DNA of 64,000 nucleotides from Bacillus sp. M6-12 (GTDB lineage Bacteria; Bacillota; Bacilli; Bacillales; DSM-1321). Made by a program: the position numbers and the translations under genes. Below, in pieces: positions 18,590 to 27,298 of this stretch (its first letter is position 1; each line of letters starts with the position of its first letter). The DNA lies in the NCBI RefSeq assembly GCF_002860285.1, contig NZ_PGVF01000006.1:124001-188000 (forward strand). The letters run 5' to 3'. Under the pieces are notes generated by a model that was not told where the DNA came from, searched no databases, and saw only the letters and a list, made by a program, of their open reading frames with translations.

Positions 18590-18790
18590 TATTTATTAAC
18601 TTCCGCACTTTTTTTTCAATCTTCCTGTATCTATCGTCAACTTCGCTAACCATATACCCCCTGCAAATGTTTCTCTTTAGGACTTTATTGTCAACTTTTC
18701 ACATTTTATCGTCTAACTCTTAAAATTTATAAGACAACTTTACATTTTTATGAGTCAACTTCTTAAGAAATATCGATTTCTCGACAAATC
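18590..18790 (-). repeat. 21-base-period array with GTCGAG head, copy 1 (reverse orientation)
   Basis: On the minus strand the element begins with TTTGTCGAGAAATCGATAT (18789 downward), followed by AGTTGAC-type units. Plus-strand AAC anchors lie at 18693, 18715, 18736 and 18757 (spacing 22, 21, 21) and, after a 54-base interruption, at 18598, about 18618 and 18639. The interruption carries the GGGGGTATATG box (18652-18662). A degenerate inverted box lies at 18448-18458. The rest of 18403-19044 holds no gene. Confidence 0.7.
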
Positions 18791-19044
18791 TCGCCTCTTG
18801 GTATTACTGCTATTAAAAACAACTCTACCAGGCGGTAATATTCAGATCGAAGCAACACTGTCAGTAAAGGGATATACCACAAGCTTTTTTGGCAATTTCA
18901 CTATAAATATGGTATTAAACAGTTTTCGGACTTTCCTTTTATATATCAAAAAAATATTTAATCAGACCTATAGATATTTCGAACATTCCTACCGATATAA
19001 TTATGACTATATATAGAGAGAAACAGAAGGGTGAGAGGGTTTAT

Positions 19045-21039
19045 ATGAGGGGTATGAAGAGCTGGTATACTAGATCGATTCAGCGTCAGATTTTAATTCC
19101 GTTCCTGTCTTTAATTATTATTGGCGGGTTTGTCGTCGGGCTGGTTAGTTATGAATCCAGTGTGAAAATGACAGCAACGGAATTGTCCGAAAGCAAGAAA
19201 GAACAAATGGACGCTATGAATGACACGTTTGAGATATTCTTTGATAACGCAGAAAACTTGATCAACCGGTTCGCGGATATTGAGGGAATAGCGGACTACA
19301 AGAATACAAAAAGTGAGCTGCTGAAGGATTTTGAAAACGCTCAAAAAAATAATCCAGCTTTAGCTAATGTTTATTTAGGAACTGAAGAAACAGGTGAAAT
19401 GATTTTATATCCGCCTGCAGACCTTCCGGCGGATTTTAATCCAAGAGAAAGGCCTTGGTATAAGGATGCTGTAGGCAGCAAGGATAAAATAATCTGGACG
19501 GAGCCTTACATTGATAGTGCTTCAAACGAAGCCATCGTAAGTGCTGCTAAAGCTGTTTATGATAACGGAACATTAGTCGGTGTAATGTCAGTTGATATTT
19601 CTATTGATGCCTTAATCAAAATTGTCGATAAAACTAAAATTGGAAAAAGCGGTTATGCCTTTTTATTAGACGGAAGCGGGAAGATCCTGGCGCATCCTGA
19701 TAAAAAAATGGTAACAAAGGATATGACAAAGCAGCCATTCTTTAAACAAATTTCTGCAAAGCAAGGTGTATTTGTCGAGGAGTATAACGGTAAAGAACAT
19801 GCTTTCAGTTATATAGAAAACCCGACAACCGGCTGGAAAATACTTGGTGTAGTAGGTATTGATGAACTCCAGTCTGCAGGTCAGAAAGTACTTACACCAA
19901 TCATTATTACATTTGGCCTGGTTCTCCTTTTCTCAATTTTGGCTTCTTTCATCGTCACACGGTTTATTACTAAACCAATTAAAGTCTTGCAATCGAAAAT
20001 GAAGCAAATGGAAAACGGAGATTTAACGGTTTCTGTAAGAACGGATAGAAAAGATGAAGTGGCTCAATTATCTCTGAGCTTTAATAATATGGTTACTCAA
20101 GTCAGGGAGATACTTGCGAAAGTGTCCACTACTTCAAATAGCTTGACAGATGCCGCGCAAACATTGGTAGCGAGCGCTGAGGAAAACACCGCAATTTCTA
20201 ATGAAGTAGCTATTACAATAGAACAAATCGCTTCTGGAGCGTCAAACCAGACGGAAATGGCTCACACAAACGGGACAGCGACTCAGGCTTTATCTAACAG
20301 TATTAAGGGAGTCGAGCAGCAAACGGAGGAAATGAAGCATAAATCTGAAAACATGCATAAGGCTTCAGAAGAAGGAATGGACAAGGTTCACTATTTACAG
20401 GAGCAATTCAATATAACCAGAAAACTTGCCACTGAAATGGAAGAGGCTGTTAAAACTCTGGATGACCGGTCCCATTCCATCAATGATATTGTAAAAACAA
20501 TAACTGCCATTGCCAATCAAACCAACTTGCTTGCTCTAAATGCTGCCATTGAAGCAGCTAGGGCTGGAGAGCATGGGAAAGGGTTTGCAGTCGTTGCAGA
20601 TGAAGTGCGGAAGCTTGCAGAACAAACAGACGGCTCCCTGAAGGAGATCTCAGAAATTATTGGCTTAATGCAGGAAGACACGCTCAATACTGTTAACATT
20701 ATTGGACAAACCAATCAGTATATCCTCGAGCAGGGCAAAGCCGTTAATGATACAGAAACTGCTTTTAAACTGATCGATGATTCTATTGTGGAGAATTATA
20801 ATAAAATTGAGGAAATCTCCAGGGCGATGAGGACAATGGTGGAGCAGAAGGACTTACTGCTGGCCAATGCAAATCATCTGAATGCCATTACACAGGAAGC
20901 GGCTGCCGGAACAGAGCAGGTTTCTGCCTCCATCGAAGAAACAACAGCTTCAATGGAACAGTTAAACAAGCTTGCGACAGAGCTGGAGGATACTGCTAAG
21001 GAACTACATAATGATATAGGGAAATTTATTATAGACTAA
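19045..21039 (+). CDS. Methyl-accepting chemotaxis protein with extracellular Cache domain
   Basis: 664 residues from ATG 19045 (GAGAGGG upstream; 19003 and 19054 are less well placed). First membrane helix about 15-36, an extracellular dCache domain about 40-280 (the [10 protein letters not shown] segment is typical of Cache receptors), second helix about 285-312, HAMP linker about 313-365, and the coiled-coil signalling domain to the end. The hairpin tip is recognisable as [20 protein letters not shown] followed by [15 protein letters not shown]. It senses an unknown small ligand, possibly amino acids or organic acids, and signals to CheA/CheW. A diverged copy of its last 20 codons lies downstream. 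Confidence 0.92.
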   Translation: MRGMKSWYTRSIQRQILIPFLSLIIIGGFVVGLVSYESSVKMTATELSESKKEQMDAMNDTFEIFFDNAENLINRFADIEGIADYKNTKSELLKDFENAQKNNPALANVYLGTEETGEMILYPPADLPADFNPRERPWYKDAVGSKDKIIWTEPYIDSASNEAIVSAAKAVYDNGTLVGVMSVDISIDALIKIVDKTKIGKSGYAFLLDGSGKILAHPDKKMVTKDMTKQPFFKQISAKQGVFVEEYNGKEHAFSYIENPTTGWKILGVVGIDELQSAGQKVLTPIIITFGLVLLFSILASFIVTRFITKPIKVLQSKMKQMENGDLTVSVRTDRKDEVAQLSLSFNNMVTQVREILAKVSTTSNSLTDAAQTLVASAEENTAISNEVAITIEQIASGASNQTEMAHTNGTATQALSNSIKGVEQQTEEMKHKSENMHKASEEGMDKVHYLQEQFNITRKLATEMEEAVKTLDDRSHSINDIVKTITAIANQTNLLALNAAIEAARAGEHGKGFAVVADEVRKLAEQTDGSLKEISEIIGLMQEDTLNTVNIIGQTNQYILEQGKAVNDTETAFKLIDDSIVENYNKIEEISRAMRTMVEQKDLLLANANHLNAITQEAAAGTEQVSASIEETTASMEQLNKLATELEDTAKELHNDIGKFIID

Positions 21040-21049
21040 TTTTACAAAA

Positions 21050-21095
21050 TGCCAGGACCTAATGAAGTGAATATAAATGGGCCTGGCACTTTTCT
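21050..21095 (+). terminator. Terminator of the chemoreceptor gene
   Basis: TGCCAGGACC / GGGCCTGGCA stem with one mismatch, followed by TTTTCTT. A second copy lies at about 21519-21563 in the duplication. Confidence 0.75.
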
Positions 21096-21143
21096 TATTT
21101 TATGATCTGGATCAGCAGAGACTGAATTAAATATGTACGTATA

Positions 21144-21177
21144 AGGTGTTTGGATGATAGTCAAACGCCTTTTTTTG
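21144..21177 (+). terminator. Second hairpin terminator behind the chemoreceptor
   Basis: AGGTGTTTG / CAAACGCCT stem (one G-U pair) with T7; duplicated at about 21613-21645. Confidence 0.8.
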
Positions 21178-21188
21178 TATGATATTTT

Positions 21189-21212
21189 ATTTAATCAATC
21201 GTTTGATTAAAT
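21189..21212. promoter_or_regulatory. Perfect 10-bp-arm palindrome, copy 1
   Basis: ATTTAATCAA-TCGT-TTGATTAAAT, a TetR-operator-like palindrome lying about 160 bases before the chimeric ORF. It lacks a T run and so is not a terminator. Confidence 0.45.
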
Positions 21213-21374
21213 TAAAGAGCTGAACCAGTTCCAAGCAGAACCGGTTGAAGAATGTAAATTAAATCACGAACATGATAGTTACAGTAGATTTGCAAAAGCC
21301 CTTCTATCCTTTAGGGAAATTCCATAATTATATATAAACTCCTGTCATTGTGCGGTGAGGAGGGGAGGACGCTT

Positions 21375-21509
21375 TTGAAAAGAGTTATTCCTGCAGCAGG
21401 ATTGGGAACGCGTTTTTTGCCTGCAACAAAGGCAATGCCAAAGGAAATAGAGCTGAAGGATACTGCTAAGGAACTACATAATGATATAGGGAAATTTATT
21501 ATAGACTAA
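21375..21509 (+). pseudogene. Chimeric galU'-'mcp ORF created by the duplication
   Basis: 44 codons from TTG 21375, with the galU ribosome site GGAGGGGAGGA intact. Residues 1-24 are the GalU nucleotide-binding start ([18 protein letters not shown]) with a three-residue deletion. Residues 25-44 are the last residues of the chemoreceptor in frame ([12 protein letters not shown]). It keeps promoter and ribosome site and may be translated, but no fold or activity is expected. Confidence 0.8.
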
Positions 21510-21656
21510 TTTTACAAAATGCCAGGACCTAATGAAGTGAATATAAATGGGCCTGGCACTTTTCTTATTTTATGATTGGATCAGCAGAGACTGAATTAAA
21601 TATGTACGTATAAGGTGTTTGGATGATAGTCAAACGCCTTTTTTGTATGATAATTT

Positions 21657-21680
21657 ATTTAATCAATCGTTTGATTAAAT
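21657..21680. promoter_or_regulatory. Perfect 10-bp-arm palindrome, copy 2, upstream of galU
   Basis: The same ATTTAATCAA-TCGT-TTGATTAAAT is conserved without change in the second copy although flanking bases have diverged. It lies 163 bases before the galU start and could be an operator. Confidence 0.45.
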
Positions 21681-21842
21681 TATAGAGCTGAAACAGTTCC
21701 AAACAGAACCGGTTGAAGAATGTTAATTAAATTACGAACATGATAGTTACAGTAGATTTGCAAAAGTCCTTCTATCCTTTAGGGAAATTCCATAATTATA
21801 TATAAACTCCAGTCATTGTGCGATGAGGAGGGGAGGACGCTT

Positions 21843-22718
21843 TTGAAAAGAGTTAGAAAAGTGATTATTCCTGCGGCGGGATTGGGAACTCGTTTTTTGC
21901 CTGCAACAAAGGCAATGCCTAAAGAAATGCTGCCGATTGTGGATAAGCCGACCATTCAGTATATTGTTGAGGAAGCGGTGGCTTCGGGAATTGAGGATAT
22001 TATAATTGTGACGGGTAAGGGCAAGCGTGCCATCGAGGATCATTTTGACCATGCATTTGAATTGGAAGCAACTCTTATGCAGAAGGAAAAGTATGAGATC
22101 CTGGAAAAGGTAAAGGAGTCATCTTCTGTTGATATTCATTATATCCGTCAGAAGGAGCCGCTCGGTCTGGGCCATGCCATTTGGTGTGCCAGAAAGTTTA
22201 TTGGGGAAGAACCATTTGGGGTGTTATTGGGCGATGATATCGTAAGAAGCAAAAAGCCTTGTATGCTGCAGCTTATTGAGCAATTTAATGAAACTTTCTC
22301 CAGTGTCCTTGGCGTACAGGAGGTTCCAATGGAAGAAATCTACCGTTACGGTGTAATTGATCCAATAAACACTTCATCCCGCTTGATGCAGGTAAAGCAA
22401 TTCGTTGAAAAGCCGAAGGTGGATGAGGCTCCTTCCAATCTGGCAATTGTAGGGCGATACATTTTAACTCCAGAAATCTTCCGCTACTTGGAGGAGAAGA
22501 AAACGGGCAAAGGTGGCGAAATCCAATTAACTGATGCCATCGAACGGCTAAATAATATACAGCGTGTATTTGCATACAGATTTGAAGGAGAACGTTACGA
22601 TGTGGGTGAAAAATTAGGCTTTATTGAAACAACAATTGACTTTGCCCTTGACCGTGAAGATCTAAGGGAAGATGTTCTCCGTCTTCTCGAGAAAAAAATT
22701 AAAATAATAAGTGATTGA
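21843..22718 (+). CDS. galU: UTP-glucose-1-phosphate uridylyltransferase
   Basis: 291 residues from TTG 21843, fixed by GGAGGGGAGGAC directly upstream; the longer frame from 21816 runs through that site. The enzyme makes UDP-glucose from UTP and glucose-1-phosphate for wall glycopolymers, glycolipids and exopolysaccharide. The N-terminal nucleotide-binding motif [20 protein letters not shown], the LGDDI sugar-nucleotide site and VEKP are visible. The length matches GtaB/GalU of Bacillus (about 290). It has a single-gene transcription unit; its upstream region is one arm of the duplication. Confidence 0.95.
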   Translation: MKRVRKVIIPAAGLGTRFLPATKAMPKEMLPIVDKPTIQYIVEEAVASGIEDIIIVTGKGKRAIEDHFDHAFELEATLMQKEKYEILEKVKESSSVDIHYIRQKEPLGLGHAIWCARKFIGEEPFGVLLGDDIVRSKKPCMLQLIEQFNETFSSVLGVQEVPMEEIYRYGVIDPINTSSRLMQVKQFVEKPKVDEAPSNLAIVGRYILTPEIFRYLEEKKTGKGGEIQLTDAIERLNNIQRVFAYRFEGERYDVGEKLGFIETTIDFALDREDLREDVLRLLEKKIKIISD

Positions 22719-22733
22719 AACCATTTGATTTCC

Positions 22734-22766
22734 GCCTCATATCGAATGCTGTGGGGCATTTTTTTC
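22734..22766 (+). terminator. Terminator of galU
   Basis: GCCTCA / TGGGGC stem followed by T7. Confidence 0.65.
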
Positions 22767-22933
22767 GCTATAAAAACTTAGATTTTAATAGGATGATCTA
22801 CTTTGCTAGCCGCAAAGTGCTAGGATTAATATTTGTGCTTTTGCCATTTCTTATTGGAATAGTATAAAAATATCAACATATATTTCTACTACTAATCAAT
22901 TCTATTCAAACTATTTACTGAGGGGTTGAGTTT

Positions 22934-24028
22934 GTGGAGAAATATATGAAGTATTTATTGTTCATAGGTATAGCGCTAGTCTTGCTTTTACCCGAAAGTG
23001 TGCAAGCTGCCCAAGCAGAGACAAAAGTGAAAATTGCCTTTAATGATAGAGTCTATTCAGACCTTAAGCATGATTCTATGATAATCGGTGGAAGGGCCCA
23101 TATTGCCTGGGATGATTTCGTCCAATTATCATGTGCAACGAACAGCTTTCCCAATAAGACGACTATTAAAAAAGGAAACATGCTTGTTAAAATCGATTTA
23201 CATAATAATACTCTCCAGTTAGGAAGTGAAAGCTTCCAAGGAATGGTGATAAAAAAAGACCAGATAGCTTATATTCCTATCCGGATAGTTTCCGAGTATT
23301 TGGGTTACCGAGTCTATTATCTTTCTGATAAGAGAATTGTCCGTCTGGTGGATGGCAGCCATAAATATAGTAATACTCAATTTATTAAGACGATGGATCA
23401 TGCAGTCAGGAAAAAGGTATATTTAACATTTGATGATGGCCCGAGGTCACATACTGCAAAGCTCCTGAAAATATTAGCCGAAAAAAATGCCAAGGCTACT
23501 TTCTTCCTTGTTGAACCGAACATGAAACAATACCCTCAATATGTAAAACAGATTGTTAGAGACGGGCATTACGTTGGTTTACATAGTGTAAGCCATGACA
23601 AAAATAAATTGTACAGTAATCCGGCAAATGTGGTAGCGGAAATGGAACAGACCAGAAAAACACTATATTCGCTCACCAAATTGAACAGCCATTTAGTGAG
23701 AGTTCCATATGGAAGTAAACCATTTATGACTGGTTCATTCCGAAACGGACTAGTGACCAGTGATTTTAAAATGTGGGATTGGGATATCGATACAATGGAT
23801 TGGAAGTATCATAAAAACAACCCAGGTGAAGTCATAAATAAGATAAGAAGCGGATTGCAAAAGTATAAAAACCAGGACCGGGTGGTTATCCTGCTTCATG
23901 ATGTAGAAGGAACAATAAAGAATTTGCCTATGATTATTGATTTAGTCAGAAAAGCTGGATATTCGTTGGAAACCTATGATCCTAAGGAACATTTTTCGGT
24001 GAACTTTTGGAAGGATAAGAGGCTGTAA
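22934..24028 (+). CDS. Secreted polysaccharide deacetylase (NodB, CE4) with copper-amine-oxidase-N-like domain
   Basis: 364 residues; GTG start with GAGGGG upstream. Signal peptide about 1-27 (VQAA). Residues about 32-140 resemble the copper amine oxidase N-terminal-like fold found in many Bacillus wall proteins. The CE4 domain (about 155-350) has all motifs: TFDDGP (D167, D168), H217 and H221 in HSVSH, RVPYGS, the WDWDIDTMDW segment and LLHD near the end. Such enzymes remove acetyl groups from peptidoglycan or other N-acetylated glycans. Substrate not determinable here. Confidence 0.88.
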   Translation: MEKYMKYLLFIGIALVLLLPESVQAAQAETKVKIAFNDRVYSDLKHDSMIIGGRAHIAWDDFVQLSCATNSFPNKTTIKKGNMLVKIDLHNNTLQLGSESFQGMVIKKDQIAYIPIRIVSEYLGYRVYYLSDKRIVRLVDGSHKYSNTQFIKTMDHAVRKKVYLTFDDGPRSHTAKLLKILAEKNAKATFFLVEPNMKQYPQYVKQIVRDGHYVGLHSVSHDKNKLYSNPANVVAEMEQTRKTLYSLTKLNSHLVRVPYGSKPFMTGSFRNGLVTSDFKMWDWDIDTMDWKYHKNNPGEVINKIRSGLQKYKNQDRVVILLHDVEGTIKNLPMIIDLVRKAGYSLETYDPKEHFSVNFWKDKRL

Positions 24029-24336
24029 AATACTCCGGCAAGCAATCACTGTCGTTTATACGAAAGAAGAAAAGTGTTTATGAAGTTTATTCCATGGATA
24101 TATATAAAGGAGATTTTTAATTTTAAAAAAACACAATTTCCTATTGAATTCATTTATCATCTGTTCATTTAATTTGGAAAATTACATGAGTAAAGGGAAA
24201 ATTTACTTATATAACCAAAGTATAAATTTTGTTAAAATCACAATGAAGATACGGTCAAAGTATCCTCTTTTTCTAAAAATTACTTAAGCTGTTAAAATAT
24301 CAAAATAAAATACGCATACAAGAGGAGAAAAAATAA
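24029..24336 (+). other. Intergenic region ahead of the SLH protein
   Basis: 308 bases, very AT-rich, no ORF and no clear terminator for the deacetylase gene. TTGTTAAAATCAC-like promoter pieces occur but no convincing spacing; the ribosome site AGAGGAG at 24321-24327 serves the next gene. Confidence 0.4.
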
Positions 24337-25608
24337 ATGGCAAAGTCCTTTCAAAAGTTTTTAACTGTCAGCGCTACGGCTGCACTGGTTGCAACAGCGG
24401 TTGCACCTGCTGCTTCTGCAGAAGGCCACTCTTTTACAGATGTAAATGACCGATACGATGAAGCAGTTAGCTTTTTGTATGAAAATGGCATTATTTCAGG
24501 AAAGACTCCTACAAAGTTTGGAACAGGCTTAAACCTTACTAGAGGTGATGCGGCTGTTATTCTTGCCAATTCTTTAGGTCTTGATACTGAAACGGCTCCT
24601 GATGCAGGATTTAAGGATTTAAATGCCCGTGTTAAAGGTTCGGTAAATGCACTTGCTGCAGAAGGAATCATTTCAGGCGTGTCAAAGGAGAAATTTGCTC
24701 CTGACCAGCTGTTAACTCGAGGAGCAATGGCCAAGTTCTTGGTTACTAGCTTTGGCCTTGAGGATTTTGCGGAGGAAACTCCATTTACTGATGTAGGCGG
24801 CGTTTTTGCTCCTTATATTGAAGCTCTTTACGGAACAGGAATTACTTCCGGTAAAACACCTACTAAATATGGAACGTATATTGAAATCACTCGCGGCGAT
24901 TTTGCGAATCTTCTATATAACACAATCGTGTTCTTCGAGGATAATATTTATTTTGCAGAGGCTAAATCTGCCTCTGTGACAAATTCAAAGACTCTTTCAG
25001 TAACGCTTGCTGAGGCGGTGCCAGAGGAATTTACCGCACAGGATGCAGCTGATACCCTTTACCTTGCCGTGGAATATAAAGACGGAACGGTTGAAGAATT
25101 AACACCGTCAAAAGCGGCTCTATCAACAGACCGAAAAACGTTAACAATAGAACACAAGGACCTGGCTGGTAAAGAGGGCATCCTTTGGGTTGATGATGTT
25201 GAAGTAGCATTTGACCATGCAGCTCCAGTTTCAGGTGCAGGAACGATCATCCTTGAAGGCAAGCCTGCTGTAAACTTTGATTTTGCTGGTAAAAACACCG
25301 CTTCGGTTACGCTGCCCGCAACTAATGGAACAGCGAACCTGAACGGGATTGAGCTAACTGTGGCTGACTCATCGTTCAATGCTAATCAAACGGTAACAGT
25401 CATTCTGGCAAGTACGGATGTAGCTGAAGCTAAGAGTGGTGAGGGAAAAACGTGGGGCGTTCTAACACTAAAGGATGGTAAATGGAACCTGGTAGACAAC
25501 CCCGTGTACGATGTCATTCCGGCTGGTAACTACAAATTGCAGGCTGAGTTTAAGGATTCTACAGCTAATGCAGCGAATCTAACATTAGATATTAAAGTTG
25601 GAGAATAG
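24337..25608 (+). CDS. SLH-domain surface protein
   Basis: 423 residues; ATG with AGAGGAG 9 bases upstream. Signal peptide 1-28 ending ASAEG. Three SLH domains (about 31-78, 85-140, 148-200) have the short form with RYDEAV and LTRGD found in Sap/EA1-like S-layer proteins. The remaining 220 residues are Thr/Ala/Val-rich beta domains with no catalytic motif. It could be a minor S-layer subunit or a surface adhesin. No neighbour is co-transcribed. The SLH type is closest to that of the nucleotidase at 27.3-29.5 kb. Confidence 0.85.
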   Translation: MAKSFQKFLTVSATAALVATAVAPAASAEGHSFTDVNDRYDEAVSFLYENGIISGKTPTKFGTGLNLTRGDAAVILANSLGLDTETAPDAGFKDLNARVKGSVNALAAEGIISGVSKEKFAPDQLLTRGAMAKFLVTSFGLEDFAEETPFTDVGGVFAPYIEALYGTGITSGKTPTKYGTYIEITRGDFANLLYNTIVFFEDNIYFAEAKSASVTNSKTLSVTLAEAVPEEFTAQDAADTLYLAVEYKDGTVEELTPSKAALSTDRKTLTIEHKDLAGKEGILWVDDVEVAFDHAAPVSGAGTIILEGKPAVNFDFAGKNTASVTLPATNGTANLNGIELTVADSSFNANQTVTVILASTDVAEAKSGEGKTWGVLTLKDGKWNLVDNPVYDVIPAGNYKLQAEFKDSTANAANLTLDIKVGE

Positions 25609-25619
25609 TATATAAGAAG

Positions 25620-25658
25620 ATAGCTCTGGTCCTTTTGGATTAGGGCTATTTTTTTTGC
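25620..25658 (+). terminator. Terminator of the SLH protein gene
   Basis: 10-bp stem ATAGCTCTGG / TTAGGGCTAT with G-U pairs, followed by T8. Confidence 0.7.
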
Positions 25659-25886
25659 AAGAATATTTGCTTGGAAGTCCTAAATAGAAAATAGAATTCA
25701 TATACATATAAAAGCATTCATCTATGTATTCCTAAACAACCATTTCGTGGGATAATTTTACTTTTTTGATCATGATTTTATGGTATAATTATCAATAAGT
25801 AGGACTAAAGAAATAGGAATATTGATAGAAATATAGTGCGGAGGGGTTAAAAGATTCTATCAGTTCCAAAAAATCAAGGCGGGGAA

Positions 25887-27245
25887 ATGAAAGTGCAGAA
25901 ATATATAAAGAGTATCATGCTGTTAGTTACTATTATCCTGGGAATTTATTTAATACCGGAGGAATCGGAGGCAGCCGGCCTTACCTATATAAAGGCGGTA
26001 CAGGATACACCGGTATATAGCACATCGGGCAGTACAAAAATAACGGTTGGTAATTTATTGAAGGGACAGGAATATGCTCTTACTGGATCAGACAGCCAAA
26101 ACTATCATATTATGTTTGGCAATGGGCGAGCTTTAATTAGTAAAAGGAATGCTGTTGTCCTTGCAAAGCCGGCCAATCAAGTAAATATATCTTATACAAA
26201 ACCAGGCAAATCGGGCATTATCACTCAGCGCAAAACCGTAATTTATGATAAAACCGATAAAAACAAAAGGGCTATTGCGGTTATTAATACAAACATCAGG
26301 TTCCCTGTTCTTTCCAAAACAGGTGAGTGGTATAGAATTTCTATAGGAAACAGGATTGGATACATACCCTCTGGAAACGTAAAGGAGGATCCGGGAATCC
26401 CGGTTTTAATGTATCACCATATGCTCGAGCATCCGGAACTTACCGCTTTTAAAAATAACGATATGGTTATCCCTGTTTCAGCCTTTGAAGAGCAAATGAA
26501 GTATCTAAAATCGGATGGATGGAAAGCGATAAACGGACAGGAGTTAGAACGGTATCTTAACCATGAGCAGGTTTTAACGGGAAAGGCCGTGCTGATAAGC
26601 TTTGATGATGGATATACATCAACCCAAAAATATGCTTATCCAATTTTAAAAGAACACGGGTTAAAGGCAACCCAGTTTGTAATAGGGGGCCGTACATATA
26701 CCTATGCAAGTCCATGGGATGAGAACACGCTCCAATATCTAGGATATAGGGAAATGCAGGAGATGGAGGATGTATTTGACTATCAGCATCATACATTCGG
26801 CATGCATCTTCGTGAATCCGGAACTCTGACACCTTATTTAATCTTGAAAACTTACGAACAAATAGTAGAGGATATGGAAAGGGGCAGGCAGCATCTCGGA
26901 AAGGCAACCGGAAATCCGGATAACATTAAATACTTAGCATATCCATGGGGCCAGTATGATGAAGAAACGATTGAAGCTGTAAAAGCTGCGGGCATTACAA
27001 TGGCATTTACCACCGAAACTGGAAATGTCAAACTGGGTGACAATCTGCTAAAGCTAAAAAGGCAGGGCATCGCACCAAGGCATAGCCTTGCTGATTTTGT
27101 AAATAAACTGAAGGGGACATATGTTGACCCTAGGGTAAAGAAGCCTAACCCGGTTGAAAAGCCTACAGAAAAAGTGGTGATTGGAAACACTCCGCAGCTC
27201 CTGGATAAAAACGCACAAACTGTTTCAAAGGGCAAGCAAAAATAA
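25887..27245 (+). CDS. Secreted polysaccharide deacetylase with SH3-like domains
   Basis: 452 residues from ATG 25887; GGCGGGGA lies very close, so GTG 25893 (8-base spacing) may be the real start. Signal peptide about 1-28. Two SH3b-like wall-binding modules (about 35-90, 108-165) precede a NodB domain (about 170-400) with GIPVLMYHHM, ISFDDGYTST, a YQHHTFGMH segment and YLAYPWGQYDEE, the layout of the PgaB/IcaB-type CE4 group. It probably de-N-acetylates a surface or biofilm polysaccharide. The C-terminal 50 residues are a Lys/Pro-rich tail. Confidence 0.85.
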   Translation: MKVQKYIKSIMLLVTIILGIYLIPEESEAAGLTYIKAVQDTPVYSTSGSTKITVGNLLKGQEYALTGSDSQNYHIMFGNGRALISKRNAVVLAKPANQVNISYTKPGKSGIITQRKTVIYDKTDKNKRAIAVINTNIRFPVLSKTGEWYRISIGNRIGYIPSGNVKEDPGIPVLMYHHMLEHPELTAFKNNDMVIPVSAFEEQMKYLKSDGWKAINGQELERYLNHEQVLTGKAVLISFDDGYTSTQKYAYPILKEHGLKATQFVIGGRTYTYASPWDENTLQYLGYREMQEMEDVFDYQHHTFGMHLRESGTLTPYLILKTYEQIVEDMERGRQHLGKATGNPDNIKYLAYPWGQYDEETIEAVKAAGITMAFTTETGNVKLGDNLLKLKRQGIAPRHSLADFVNKLKGTYVDPRVKKPNPVEKPTEKVVIGNTPQLLDKNAQTVSKGKQK

Positions 27246-27247
27246 AG

Positions 27248-27285
27248 AAACAGCCTTCCGGGAGCCAAACCGGAAGGCTGTTTTC
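27248..27285. terminator. Bidirectional terminator between convergent genes
   Basis: CAGCCTTCCGG / CCGGAAGGCTG perfect stem flanked by A and T runs; it serves the deacetylase on the plus strand and the nucleotidase on the minus strand. Confidence 0.92.
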
Positions 27286-27298
27286 ATTCTATTCAAGT

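Larger units (their letters stand above)
20979..21928 (+). repeat. Diverged tandem duplication spanning the mcp 3' end, intergenic DNA and galU 5' end
   Basis: Copy 1 is 20979-21448 (470 bp) and copy 2 is 21449-21928 (480 bp). Each runs from the mcp codons AGAGCTG(G/A)AGGA through two terminators and a palindrome to the galU codons for PATKAMPKE. The junction at 21448/21449 joins galU codon 24 directly to the mcp tail. The copies differ by scattered substitutions and small indels, including a 9-base deletion after the fourth galU codon of copy 1, so this is an old event and not an assembly repeat. Confidence 0.92.

Noticed and set aside
20979-21928. Assembly artefact explaining the duplication
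   Set aside because: The two copies differ at many scattered positions and by indels, which a misassembly of one region would not give.
22795-22850. Riboswitch-like piece (CCGCAAAGTGCTAGG) upstream of the deacetylase
   Set aside because: It resembles part of a cyclic-di-GMP-I core by eye but the remaining conserved segments are missing.
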